From an uncultured Candidatus Pelagibacter sp. (GTDB taxonomy: Bacteria; Pseudomonadota; Alphaproteobacteria; Pelagibacterales; Pelagibacteraceae), in assembly GCA_905612435.1 (NCBI GenBank), contig CAJQRZ010000046.1, forward strand, positions 1 through 59,399: a DNA stretch of 59,399 nucleotides. Reading direction: 5' to 3'. The position numbers and the translations under genes are program-made. The notes below the pieces were generated by a model, which was not told the origin of the DNA, searched no databases, and was given only the letters and a program-made list of their open reading frames with translations. The number at the start of each line of letters is the position of its first letter. The stretch's first letter is position 1. Positions 28,896 to 37,588 of this stretch are shown here, in pieces.

Positions 28896-31558
28896 TGAAA
28901 AAACTTATTTTAAATTTTAAATCAAAGGAATCGAAAAAGTTAAAAAACCCAAAAGATTTTCTTGGAGGAAAAGGTACAAACCTTTCGCAAATGGGAAGAA
29001 TGGGTTTGCCAGTTCCTCCTGGATTCACTATTTCAACTAATGTTTGCAAATTGTTTTATCAGAATAAAAAAAAAATAAATTTTAAGATATTAAATTCTAT
29101 TAAGAAAGAATTAAAAGCTATTGAAAAAGAATCTAATAAAAAATTTGGAGATTTAAAAAACCCTCTATTAGTATCTGTAAGATCGGGAGCAAGAGTATCA
29201 ATGCCAGGTATGATGGATACAATTTTAAACCTAGGTTTAAATGATAAAACTGTTTTAGCATTAGCTAAAAAAACTTCAAATATGAGATTTGCTAAGGATA
29301 GTTACAGAAGGTTTATTCAAATGTATAGCAATGTTGTTATGGGTGTAGAAAACTATAATTTTGAGGAATTAATTGAAAATTATAAATTAACAAAAGGTGT
29401 TTTGTTAGATACCGACCTAAATGAAAATGATTGGGATGGGTTAATTAATGACTTTAAAAAAATTGTAAAAGAAAAAACAAAAAAAATTTTTCCACAAAAT
29501 GTTTTTGATCAATTAAATGGGGCTATTAGTGCTGTATTTTTATCTTGGGAGAGTAATAGAGCAAAAGTTTACAGGAAATTAAATCAAATTCCTTCAGATT
29601 GGGGCACTGCAGTTAATGTTCAAACAATGGTTTTTGGTAATATGGGAAATGATTGTGCGACTGGTGTCGTGTTTACAAGAAATCCTTCAGATGGAACAAA
29701 TGAAATTTATGGAGAATATTTAATTAATGCTCAAGGTGAAGACGTTGTAGCTGGAACACGAACGCCTCAATATATAACTAAAAAAGCTAGAAGAGATGCA
29801 AAAGCAAAAGAACTTTCAATGGAAGAAACAATGCCAAAAGTATTTAAACAATTAGATAAAATTTTAATGATTTTAGAAAAATATTATAAAGATATGCAAG
29901 ATGTAGAGTTTACAGTTGAGAACAAAAAATTATGGATGCTGCAAACTAGAGTCGGAAAGAGAACTTCAAAGTCTGCAGTTAAGATTGCAGTTGATATGGT
30001 TAAAGAAAAACTTATATCAAAAAAAGAAGCTGTATTAAGAATAGATCCAAATTCTTTAGATACATTGTTACACCCAACATTAGACGAGAGAAGTACAATA
30101 AATGTTATAGCAAGTGGACTACCAGCCTCACCAGGGGCAGCGTGTGGTAAGGTTGTTTTTTCTTCAGATGAGGCCGAAAGGTTAAATAGCATGATGCAAG
30201 ATACAATTTTAGTTAGAGTGGAAACTTCACCTGAGGATATCCATGGAATGCATGCAGCCAAAGGAATTTTAACTGCAAGAGGTGGAATGACAAGTCATGC
30301 AGCTGTTGTTGCAAGGGGAATGGGGAGACCTTGTGTTTCAGGATCGAGCGAAATAGATATTAATTATGAAGTCAAAACTTTTAAAACCTCATCTATAGAA
30401 GTTAAAGAAGGAGATATAATTACAATAGATGGCTCATCAGGTAGAATTATTTTAGGGGAAGTGCCAACAGTTAAACCTGAAATTTCTGGAGATTTTTCAA
30501 AATTAATGAGTTGGGCTGATGGATTTAGAAAATTAAAAGTAAGAACAAATTCTGAAACACCACTTGATGCAAAAACAGCAAGAGATTTCGGTGCTGAAGG
30601 CATAGGTCTTTGTAGAACAGAACATATGTTTTTTGATGAAGAAAGAATTTTATCAGTTAGAGAAATGATTTTATCAAAAACAAAAGAAGATAGAAATAAA
30701 GCATTAGAAAAACTTTTACCTCATCAAAGAAAAGATTTTTTAGAGATATTTAAAATCATGAACGGTTTACCAGTAACGGTAAGATTATTAGATCCACCAT
30801 TGCATGAGTTTCTTCCTAAAACAGAAAAAGAAATAAATGATGTAGCAGAAGTTGTGGGTTTACCTATAAAAGAAATTAATTCAAGAATTAATGAATTACA
30901 TGAGCAAAACCCTATGTTAGGGCACAGAGGATGTAGATTAGGAATTTCATTTCCAGAAATTTATGAAATGCAATGCAGGGCTATTTTTGAAGCCTTATCA
31001 GAACTTAAAAAAAACAAAATAAAATCAGCATTTCCAGAAATTATGATTCCATTAGTGTCTACAGAAGCCGAAATAAGAATAATGAAAGATTTAGTAGTAA
31101 GAGTTGCCAACCAAGTTCAAAAAGATAAAAAAATTGAAATTGATTATATAGTTGGAACTATGATTGAGCTGCCAAGAGCAGCTTTAAAAGCAAGAGATAT
31201 AGCAAAACATGCAGAATTTTTTAGCTTTGGAACTAACGATTTAACGCAAACAACTTTTGGAATAAGTCGAGATGATAGTGGCAAGTTTTTAAATGATTAT
31301 ATAGAAAATAAAATATTTTCGGTTGATCCATTTATTTCAATTGATGATGGTGTATGTGATTTAATTGAAATTGCAGTAAAAAAAAGCAGAAAGCAAAATA
31401 AAAAAATTAAGCTTGGAATTTGTGGAGAACATGGTGGTGATCCAAAGAGTATCAAATTTTTTTCAGATGCAGGTTTGGATTACGTTTCATGTTCACCTTA
31501 TAGAGTTCCAGTTGCAAGATTAGCTGCTGCACAATCAGAATTATCTAAAAAAAATTAA
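28895..31558 (+). CDS. ppdK: Pyruvate, phosphate dikinase PpdK
   Basis: 887 residues from a GTG start that shares one base with the glyS stop. The N-terminal ATP-grasp domain starts GGKGTNLSQMGRMGLPVPPGF and has VSVRSGARVSMPGMMDTILN. The swivelling phosphohistidine domain has GGMTSHAAVVARGMGRPC (H468). The C-terminal PEP/pyruvate barrel has EGIGLCRTEHMFF and LGICGEHGGDP. It interconverts pyruvate, ATP and phosphate with PEP, AMP and pyrophosphate. The last 4 bases overlap nadC on the opposite strand. Confidence 0.97.
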   Translation: MKKLILNFKSKESKKLKNPKDFLGGKGTNLSQMGRMGLPVPPGFTISTNVCKLFYQNKKKINFKILNSIKKELKAIEKESNKKFGDLKNPLLVSVRSGARVSMPGMMDTILNLGLNDKTVLALAKKTSNMRFAKDSYRRFIQMYSNVVMGVENYNFEELIENYKLTKGVLLDTDLNENDWDGLINDFKKIVKEKTKKIFPQNVFDQLNGAISAVFLSWESNRAKVYRKLNQIPSDWGTAVNVQTMVFGNMGNDCATGVVFTRNPSDGTNEIYGEYLINAQGEDVVAGTRTPQYITKKARRDAKAKELSMEETMPKVFKQLDKILMILEKYYKDMQDVEFTVENKKLWMLQTRVGKRTSKSAVKIAVDMVKEKLISKKEAVLRIDPNSLDTLLHPTLDERSTINVIASGLPASPGAACGKVVFSSDEAERLNSMMQDTILVRVETSPEDIHGMHAAKGILTARGGMTSHAAVVARGMGRPCVSGSSEIDINYEVKTFKTSSIEVKEGDIITIDGSSGRIILGEVPTVKPEISGDFSKLMSWADGFRKLKVRTNSETPLDAKTARDFGAEGIGLCRTEHMFFDEERILSVREMILSKTKEDRNKALEKLLPHQRKDFLEIFKIMNGLPVTVRLLDPPLHEFLPKTEKEINDVAEVVGLPIKEINSRINELHEQNPMLGHRGCRLGISFPEIYEMQCRAIFEALSELKKNKIKSAFPEIMIPLVSTEAEIRIMKDLVVRVANQVQKDKKIEIDYIVGTMIELPRAALKARDIAKHAEFFSFGTNDLTQTTFGISRDDSGKFLNDYIENKIFSVDPFISIDDGVCDLIEIAVKKSRKQNKKIKLGICGEHGGDPKSIKFFSDAGLDYVSCSPYRVPVARLAAAQSELSKKN

Positions 31559-32388
31559 ATTTCTAATTTTAAATCTATAGCTGGAGCACTATGAGTAATG
31601 CTACCAATTGAAATTCTATTTACGCCAGTTTCAGCAATTTTTTTAACTGATCTTAAATTAACATTACCAGATGCTTCTGTTTCGTAATATTTTTTTGCTA
31701 TTTTAACTCCAGCCATAAGAATTTTAATATTCATATTATCAAACAAGACTGTATTAAATTTTAGACCGACTATTTTTTTTAGTTGATTTAAATTATCTAC
31801 TTCAACAGTAATTTTTCTTTTTTTTTTATTTTTTATAGCTAGAGAAATTAAAGTTGTGATGTCAGAACTAGCTATATGATTATCTTTAATTAAAAATTCA
31901 TCACTTAAGTTAAACCTATGATTAAATCCACCACCTAATTTTACAGCGTATTTTTGTATTACTCTTAAAGTTGGAATTGTTTTTCTAGTACAGCAAATTT
32001 TACAATTTTTATTAACTAATTTAACAAATTTGTTAGTTTTAGTGGCAATACCAGAAATGTGGCTTATAAAATTAAGAGCAACTCTCTCACCAATTAATAT
32101 ATTTTCGGCTTTGCCTTTAATTGTTGCTATTAAATCATTTTTTTTTACGGAAGAACCTTCTTTTTTTTTAACTATAAATTTTATTTTTTTATCTATTAAT
32201 TTAAATGTCTGTTTTGCAAATTCTAAACCACCAATTACAGCTTTTTGATTTGTAATTAATTTAATTTTAATAATTTTTTTATTTTTAACCAAGTTTGAAG
32301 TAATATCACCAGAAGGATAAAGATCTTCGTTTAAGGCAAGCTTTACAATATTGTTAATATAATAATTGCTTAATTTTATTTGAGACAC
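31555..32388 (-). CDS. nadC: Nicotinate-nucleotide pyrophosphorylase (quinolinate phosphoribosyltransferase) NadC
   Basis: 277 residues. It has the LNEDLYPSGDITS start, ERVALNFISHISGIATKTNKFV, CCTRKTIPTLRVIQKYAVKLGGGFNHRFNLSD and a C-terminal EASGNVNL loop, all standard for QPRTase. It turns quinolinate and PRPP into NaMN. It starts 5 bases after nadA, so the pair is one transcript. Convergent with ppdK by a 4-base stop overlap. Confidence 0.95.
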   Translation of the reverse strand: MSQIKLSNYYINNIVKLALNEDLYPSGDITSNLVKNKKIIKIKLITNQKAVIGGLEFAKQTFKLIDKKIKFIVKKKEGSSVKKNDLIATIKGKAENILIGERVALNFISHISGIATKTNKFVKLVNKNCKICCTRKTIPTLRVIQKYAVKLGGGFNHRFNLSDEFLIKDNHIASSDITTLISLAIKNKKKRKITVEVDNLNQLKKIVGLKFNTVLFDNMNIKILMAGVKIAKKYYETEASGNVNLRSVKKIAETGVNRISIGSITHSAPAIDLKLEI

Positions 32389-32393
32389 TTTTA

Positions 32394-33383
32394 TTATCTG
32401 CCAATTGCAGTCATTCTTTCAACAGATATTCTTGCCTTGTTTATAGTTTCTGTATCCATAATTATTTCACCAGTTTCATTTTCTAAACAGTCTAAGATTT
32501 TAGGAAGTGTAATTCGTTTCATGTGCGGACAAAGATTACATGGTCTGATAAATTCTACATTTGGGTTTTCTACTTGAATATTGTCGCTCATTGAACACTC
32601 GGTAACCATCATCACTTTTTTAGGTTGGTTGTCTTCAACATATTTAATCATTCCAGAAGTTGATCCTGCAAAATCACTAGCTTTAATTACATCTGGTGGG
32701 CATTCTGGGTGTGCAATTATTTTTATACCAGGGTTATTTTTTCTAATATCATGAATTTCTTTTTCATTAAATTGATCATGAACTATACAAATTCCTTTCC
32801 AAGCAATAATTTCAATATCTGTTTGAGAAGCAACATATTTAGCTAAATAATCATCTGGTAAGAATATGACTTTTTTTACACCTAATGATTTTACAATTTT
32901 TACAGCATTTGCTGAAGTACAGCATATATCAGTTTCAGCTTTAACTTCAGCTGATGTGTTAACATATGACACGACAGGAACCCCTGGATATTTTTCTTTT
33001 AACAATCTCACATCTTTACCTGTAATAGAAGAAGATAAAGAGCATCCAGCCTGCATATCTGGTAATAAAACTTTTTTTTGAGGACTCATTAGTTTTGCAG
33101 TCTCTGCCATAAAGTGTACTCCAGCCATAACAATAATATCAGCTGAAGTTTTAGAAGCCTCAACTGCTAATGCTAAAGAGTCAGAAGAAAAATCTGCAAC
33201 TCCATGATAAATTTCAGGTGTTTGATAATTATGTGCGAGTATAACTGCATTTTTTTTTTTTTTTAATTGGTTAATTTTATGAATGTAAGGAGCGTGAACT
33301 GCCCATTCAATTTCAGGCAATACTTTTGAAATTTTTTTATATATATGGTCGGTTGTTTTTTTTATTTCTTGGTTAAATTCCAT
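32394..33383 (-). CDS. nadA: Quinolinate synthase NadA
   Basis: 329 residues from the ATG at 33383 (a TTG five codons earlier is less likely). It includes ILAHNYQTPEIYHGVADF-type substrate residues, VMAGVHFMAETAKLMSP, PDMQAGCSLSSS, YVNTSAEVKAETDICCTSANAV, HPECPPDV and the C-terminal RPCNLCPHMKRI; cysteines in these motifs bind the 4Fe-4S cluster. It condenses iminoaspartate with DHAP. nadB, the usual middle gene, is not between nadA and nadC. Upstream lies the oldest tmRNA-like repeat. Confidence 0.95.
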   Translation of the reverse strand: MEFNQEIKKTTDHIYKKISKVLPEIEWAVHAPYIHKINQLKKKKNAVILAHNYQTPEIYHGVADFSSDSLALAVEASKTSADIIVMAGVHFMAETAKLMSPQKKVLLPDMQAGCSLSSSITGKDVRLLKEKYPGVPVVSYVNTSAEVKAETDICCTSANAVKIVKSLGVKKVIFLPDDYLAKYVASQTDIEIIAWKGICIVHDQFNEKEIHDIRKNNPGIKIIAHPECPPDVIKASDFAGSTSGMIKYVEDNQPKKVMMVTECSMSDNIQVENPNVEFIRPCNLCPHMKRITLPKILDCLENETGEIIMDTETINKARISVERMTAIGR

Positions 33384-33478
33384 ATCAAAACCTATCAACT
33401 ACATAGTATTTTGTCATTTTATTATTCGACGCATAAGTATTTTTTTACTATCATTTTTCAAAAATTTTACGATTTAAT

Positions 33479-33511
33479 GGGGCGTTCTGTTATTTGATGT
33501 CTAGACTGTAT
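33479..33511 (+). repeat. Degenerate tmRNA 3'-end repeat, copy D
   Basis: It begins GGGGCGTTCTGTTA, 14 bases identical to the 3' end of the ssrA coding piece (complement strand), then diverges but keeps TG, C and AGAC-GT positions. It lies in the 229-base gap between nadA and the radical SAM gene, in the same orientation as the other three copies. It is the outermost boundary of the repeat chain that starts at ssrA. Confidence 0.65.
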
Positions 33512-33611
33512 AGATTTTATAGAATGAATGGATAAATGTGCTATATTTAAGAGATCTTCTTATAAGTTTAATGACACTTCCGTATGATAATTTTTAGTAT
33601 ATAGTAATTTT

Positions 33612-35252
33612 ATGAAAGATATAAATGTCGTAATTATAGGTCTTTATACATATTTTAATGTTCCAGTCAGAATATTGCATCCTGTAGCAGATAGAATTGA
33701 AGGAGTAAAAGCACACACATTATTTTATAAAAATTACGATTCAAATCTTTTTAGCCTTCCAACGGAAATAGAAGAAAATTTTTTAATAGACACTATTGAA
33801 AAATTAAAACCTAGTGTTGTGGCCATTAGCTTGCTATCTCCTTATGTATTAATTGCAAAAAGAATAACCGAGTTAGTTAAAAAACACACAGGTGCTGTTG
33901 TTGTTTGGGGAGGTGTTGGACCAACGATTACTCCAGAAGAGCATATTAAACTAACGGATGTAATATGCCTAGGAGAAGGAGAGAGAGCCTTTGAAGAATT
34001 AATTGTAGCCGTAAGAGATGGAAAAGATTATTCAAATATAAAAAATTTATGGGTTAATAAAGGGTCAGAAATTATAAAAAACCCTCAAGGACCATTAGTA
34101 CAAGAATTGGATCTTTTACCTTTTGCAGAATATGGCAATGAAAATATGTATTTTATAGAGTTAAATAAAATGACAAGAGAAGATCCTGAGCTTGACCATA
34201 ATGTTCTATATTTACAATCTACACGTGGATGTCCTTATAGTTGCTCTTTTTGTGTTGAAACTATGTATCATGATATTTATAAAGGCTTAGGAAAATTTGT
34301 AAGAAGAAGGTCAGTAGACAGTATAGTAAAAGAAGTTAATTTACATTTAAATAGACCTGGTAATAAAAAAAAACGAATTTATTTTATTGATGAAGTCTTT
34401 GGATCTGCACCAGGGTTTATTGAGGAGTTTTCAAATAGATGGCCAAAAGAAGTTGGTTTAGGGTTTGATGTTTTGTATCACCCAAAATCTTTAAAAGTAA
34501 AAACAATAGAAAAACTTGCTTCAGCAGGTGTACTTGAAATAAATTTTGGAGTTCAAACTGGATCAGACAAAATTAGAAATGATGTATTCACAAGACCTGG
34601 TACAAATGAAGAGATTATTGAGCTTACAAATGAAATAAGTAAATTCAATATAAAGATAAGATATGATTTAATTTTAGACAACGATTTTGAAACAAAAGAA
34701 ACTTTAAAAGAATGTTTAAGCTTAATAATGAGATTACCAAAACCAGTTATTTTTAACACCTTTTCACTTCAACATTTCCCAGATTACCCAATGACTAAAT
34801 TAGCCATTGAAGCAGGCCATATTACTGAAGACGAACTGGATGATTGGCCCACAATGATGAAAAGAACTACAGAAAACTGGAAATTTATACCAAGGTGGAA
34901 AAAAAGAGAAAAAACAAAAACAAAACAAATTCAAAGACTTAACAACCTTATATGGATGATGTGTTGGAATCATGCAACGGATAAACAAATAAAATATGCT
35001 GTATTTAGCAAATCTATTTTTTCAAAAATATTATTTCATTATTTAAATATTAAATCAGTACTTCTTTGGTCAATTTGGGGTGAGGGTGGTTTTTTACATA
35101 TGGCAAGTTTTAGATTAAGATTTTTAACTTACCCATTAGCTGCAATAAAATTAATTTTAAAGGGAGATTGGAATCAATTATCAGAAAAATTGATAAGTAA
35201 AGGAATGAAGCCTTTTACAAGATATTTAAATTCAAGGAATGTTGGAAGTTGA
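33612..35252 (+). CDS. B12-binding-domain radical SAM protein, function unknown
   Basis: 546 residues. An N-terminal cobalamin-binding-like Rossmann domain (about 1-140; VVVWGGVGPTITPEEH, VICLGEGERAFEEL) precedes a radical SAM barrel with C207, C211 and C214 in RGCPYSCSFC, followed by the FIDEVFG and GVQTGSDKIRND motifs. The layout is that of BchE/MiaB-like methyltransferases or cyclases. The histidine that binds cobalt in true B12 enzymes (DxHxxG) is not evident, so the N-terminal domain may not bind cobalamin. The C-terminal 150 residues are basic and not recognised. It lies alone on the plus strand inside the tmRNA repeat chain. Confidence 0.85.
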   Translation: MKDINVVIIGLYTYFNVPVRILHPVADRIEGVKAHTLFYKNYDSNLFSLPTEIEENFLIDTIEKLKPSVVAISLLSPYVLIAKRITELVKKHTGAVVVWGGVGPTITPEEHIKLTDVICLGEGERAFEELIVAVRDGKDYSNIKNLWVNKGSEIIKNPQGPLVQELDLLPFAEYGNENMYFIELNKMTREDPELDHNVLYLQSTRGCPYSCSFCVETMYHDIYKGLGKFVRRRSVDSIVKEVNLHLNRPGNKKKRIYFIDEVFGSAPGFIEEFSNRWPKEVGLGFDVLYHPKSLKVKTIEKLASAGVLEINFGVQTGSDKIRNDVFTRPGTNEEIIELTNEISKFNIKIRYDLILDNDFETKETLKECLSLIMRLPKPVIFNTFSLQHFPDYPMTKLAIEAGHITEDELDDWPTMMKRTTENWKFIPRWKKREKTKTKQIQRLNNLIWMMCWNHATDKQIKYAVFSKSIFSKILFHYLNIKSVLLWSIWGEGGFLHMASFRLRFLTYPLAAIKLILKGDWNQLSEKLISKGMKPFTRYLNSRNVGS

Positions 35253-35260
35253 AAATTATT

Positions 35261-36442
35261 TTAAGCGTATTGTCCAGCTACAAAACCAGATGACCATGCC
35301 CATTGAAAGTTATAGCCACCTAAGTGACCAGTAACATCCACTACCTCTCCAATAAAAAATAAACCAGGATTTTTTATTGACATCATTGTTTTAGAAGAAA
35401 TCTCATTAGTATCTATACCACCTAAGGTAACTTCAGCTGTTCTATACCCCTCAGATCCAGTTGGACTGATGATCCAAGTATTTATAGAATTGCTTAATTG
35501 TTTTAATAGTTTATTTGATAATTCAGATATATTACCTCTAACATCATTATCTTTGCAGATCATATAAGCCAGTCTTTTTGGAAGAATTTCTGAAATTATA
35601 ATATTTATATCTTGTTTAGGATTTGAGTTTTTTTTACTTCCTAAAAGTTTAAAAATATCTTGTTTTGGTGAAAGGTTAATTTTAATACTATCTCCTGATT
35701 TCCAGTAGGATGAAATTTGCAATATAGAAGGTCCACTTAAACCTCTATGAGTAAATAACATTCCCTCTTCAAAAAAAATCTTATTAAAAGAAACAACTGT
35801 TTCTAAAGATAATCCACTAAGGTTCTGACACATAGCGAGTATTTTCTCATCAAAAGTCAAGGGTACTAAAGCTGGCAATGTTTCAATAATATTTAAATTG
35901 AATTTTTTAGCTATTTCGTACCCAAATTTACTTGCTCCAATTTTAGGAACAGATAGACCTCCTGTTGCGATAATTAATGAATCACAAAAGTATTTATCAG
36001 AGCTAACAGTAATAAAGTATTGATTATCTTGCTTATCAATATCTGTAATAATTATTTCTTTTTTTAAAGTGACGTTTGCTATTTGACATTCTAAAAGTAG
36101 CATATCTACAATTTGTTGTGCACTTTCATCACAAAAAAGTTGTCCTAACTTTTTTTCATGAAATTTAATATTATGTTTTTTTATTAAATTTATAAAATCA
36201 TTTTGAGTGTATTGATTTAAGGCAGATATTATAAACTTTGGATTTCTTGAAATAAATTTACTTGGATGTGTATTGATGTTGGTAAAATTACATCTACCAC
36301 CTCCTGATATGCGAATTTTTTCACCTATTTTTTTTGAATGATCAACTAAAAGTACTTTTCTTCCTCTTTTACCAGCTTCAATGGCACTCATTAGGCCAGC
36401 TGCACCAGCACCAATTATAATAACGTCATATTTTTCTGTCAT
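35261..36442 (-). CDS. HI0933/YhiN-family FAD-dependent oxidoreductase
   Basis: 393 residues. An FAD dinucleotide-binding loop DVIIIGAGAAGLMSAIEAGKRG at the N-terminus is followed by the family mark GEKIRISGGGRCNFTN and a C-terminal GLFFIGEVVDVTGHLGGYNFQWAWSSG. Members are often annotated as aminoacetone oxidases, but the substrate is not known for most. It is followed on the same strand, upstream, by slyX 16 bases away. Convergent with the radical SAM gene across 8 bases. Confidence 0.92.
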   Translation of the reverse strand: MTEKYDVIIIGAGAAGLMSAIEAGKRGRKVLLVDHSKKIGEKIRISGGGRCNFTNINTHPSKFISRNPKFIISALNQYTQNDFINLIKKHNIKFHEKKLGQLFCDESAQQIVDMLLLECQIANVTLKKEIIITDIDKQDNQYFITVSSDKYFCDSLIIATGGLSVPKIGASKFGYEIAKKFNLNIIETLPALVPLTFDEKILAMCQNLSGLSLETVVSFNKIFFEEGMLFTHRGLSGPSILQISSYWKSGDSIKINLSPKQDIFKLLGSKKNSNPKQDINIIISEILPKRLAYMICKDNDVRGNISELSNKLLKQLSNSINTWIISPTGSEGYRTAEVTLGGIDTNEISSKTMMSIKNPGLFFIGEVVDVTGHLGGYNFQWAWSSGFVAGQYA

Positions 36443-36458
36443 GAATTAATTATAAGAA

Positions 36459-36665
36459 TTAGTAATGTGGTGGTTTTTTATCTTCTTTGACAATATTTGA
36501 TTCAATTCCACTATCTAGCTCTTCAATTCTTTTATTAAAATTTGAAATTTTTTTTTTTAAATGAATGATTTCTTTTTGTTGGGAATAAAGCTCATCACTT
36601 ATTTGAGATATTTCATGTTGAAGAAAAGTAATCTGTTCTTCTAGTTTTTTAATCAAATTTTCCAT
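36459..36665 (-). CDS. slyX: SlyX-family small coiled-coil protein
   Basis: 68 residues from the ATG at 36665. The protein is a heptad-like coiled coil (LIKKLEEQITFLQHEISQIS) and ends in PPHY, the C-terminal signature of SlyX. Function is unknown in all bacteria. A frame extending to 36695 would add ten residues encoded by the tmRNA-like repeat copy C, so the shorter start is preferred. Probably cotranscribed with the HI0933-type gene. Confidence 0.85.
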   Translation of the reverse strand: MENLIKKLEEQITFLQHEISQISDELYSQQKEIIHLKKKISNFNKRIEELDSGIESNIVKEDKKPPHY

Positions 36666-36672
36666 ATTAAAA

Positions 36673-36703
36673 GGTGTTCTGTTATTCAGTGCCAAAGCTT
36701 TGT
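36673..36703 (+). repeat. Degenerate tmRNA 3'-end repeat, copy C
   Basis: GGTGTTCTGTTATTCAGTGCC matches the ssrA 3' end at most positions (GG-GTTCTGTTA---C-GTGCC), then AAAG. Same orientation as copies A, B and D. It lies directly upstream of the slyX start and marks the boundary between the slyX compartment and the single methyltransferase gene. Confidence 0.6.
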
Positions 36704-36757
36704 AGCATTATTCATGAATAAATTAAATTAAAATCAGCAAGAAATGTTAGAAGAAGA

Positions 36758-37447
36758 TTATTTTTTAATTACTAATATTAAATTAGAAGTAAAAAAAAGA
36801 AACTTAAATGATATTATTTTATAATTTATAATTTTTAAAATTATCATTATTTTATGAAGTTCTTTTTTGTTTAGTAAATTTAAGTTTTCTTCTAATGAAT
36901 AAAAATCTAATCCCAAAAATTTTAATATTTTTCTGTGTATTTTTTTAGGCAACCAATGAAAAAAAGGTAATTTTGTATGAAAATCAATCGGGTAATGTTT
37001 ATTTGGAGTAGTTATAAAAACATAGTTTTTACTTACTCTATATAGTTCTTCAATTAATTTGATTTGATTTTTAAAACAACCTACATGTTCAATTGTTGCC
37101 GAACAGTACACTGTATCATATAAGTTATTTTTTAAATCAATATTTGTACCACTACCATGGATAAATTTTCTTACATGAGAATGTTTTTCACTAATCAATT
37201 TTGTTAAATCTTGATCTGACAGACAGTCAATATTTTTATTATTTTTGGTTTTTTGCAATAGTATATTATGATTATCATCAAATGTGTTTGACATGCCAAC
37301 ATCTAAAATAGGAGTATCGCTATTATAAATTGTACTTGTTAAAAATATTTGATGAATTTTTTCTCTATTATATTTTAATAATTTTTTTAAAAATTTATCA
37401 ATTAAAAATATTTCTTTCCAATATGTTTTTTTTTCTGAATACATCAT
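36758..37447 (-). CDS. SAM-dependent methyltransferase (class I), substrate unknown
   Basis: 229 residues. Motif I is degenerate (ILDVGMSNTFDDN), with the acidic residue of the adenine-binding strand probably in NNKNIDCLSDQDL and the post-motif YDTVYCSATIEHVGCFKNQIKLI typical of Methyltransf_11 proteins. ELYRVSKNYVFITTPNKHYPIDFHT fits the methyltransferases seen in glycan or lipid clusters. It is the only gene between repeat copies C and B. No methylation target can be read from the sequence. Very AT-rich (long A/T runs). Confidence 0.75.
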   Translation of the reverse strand: MMYSEKKTYWKEIFLIDKFLKKLLKYNREKIHQIFLTSTIYNSDTPILDVGMSNTFDDNHNILLQKTKNNKNIDCLSDQDLTKLISEKHSHVRKFIHGSGTNIDLKNNLYDTVYCSATIEHVGCFKNQIKLIEELYRVSKNYVFITTPNKHYPIDFHTKLPFFHWLPKKIHRKILKFLGLDFYSLEENLNLLNKKELHKIMIILKIINYKIISFKFLFFTSNLILVIKK

Positions 37448-37465
37448 AATTATTTTTTCTTTATA

Positions 37466-37508
37466 GGGGCGTTCTGTTACCCGGTGCCCCAGACCGTGCT
37501 TCTATAAT
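37466..37508 (+). repeat. tmRNA 3'-end repeat, copy B (near-perfect)
   Basis: Forty-two of 43 bases are identical to 39326-39368, the 3' end of the ssrA coding piece; the only difference is C at 37502 against A at 39362. It begins GGGGCGTTCTGTTACCCGG. It lies 1,860 bases from the functional copy with one gene between. This is the arrangement left by site-specific integration at a tmRNA gene. Confidence 0.9.
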
Positions 37509-37560
37509 CCTTATTTATCAACAAAGTTGAAATACTAGAGGGTATAAAATTACCTAAAAT

Positions 37561-37580
37561 CCCGACACTAGCCCGACAAA
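37561..37580 (+). repeat. Inner repeat of the ssrA-proximal element, left copy
   Basis: Seventeen of 20 positions match 39251-39270, ending in a shared 11-base AGCCCGACAAA (37570-37580). It lies about 53 bases inside repeat B; the partner lies about 55 bases inside repeat A. Symmetric placement suggests recombinase arm-type binding sites; that is inference. Confidence 0.55.
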
Positions 37581-37588
37581 TCAATCTT

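Noticed and set aside
29884-30261. Antisense open frame opposite ppdK
   Set aside because: A shadow of a highly conserved coding segment; no start signal or family resemblance.
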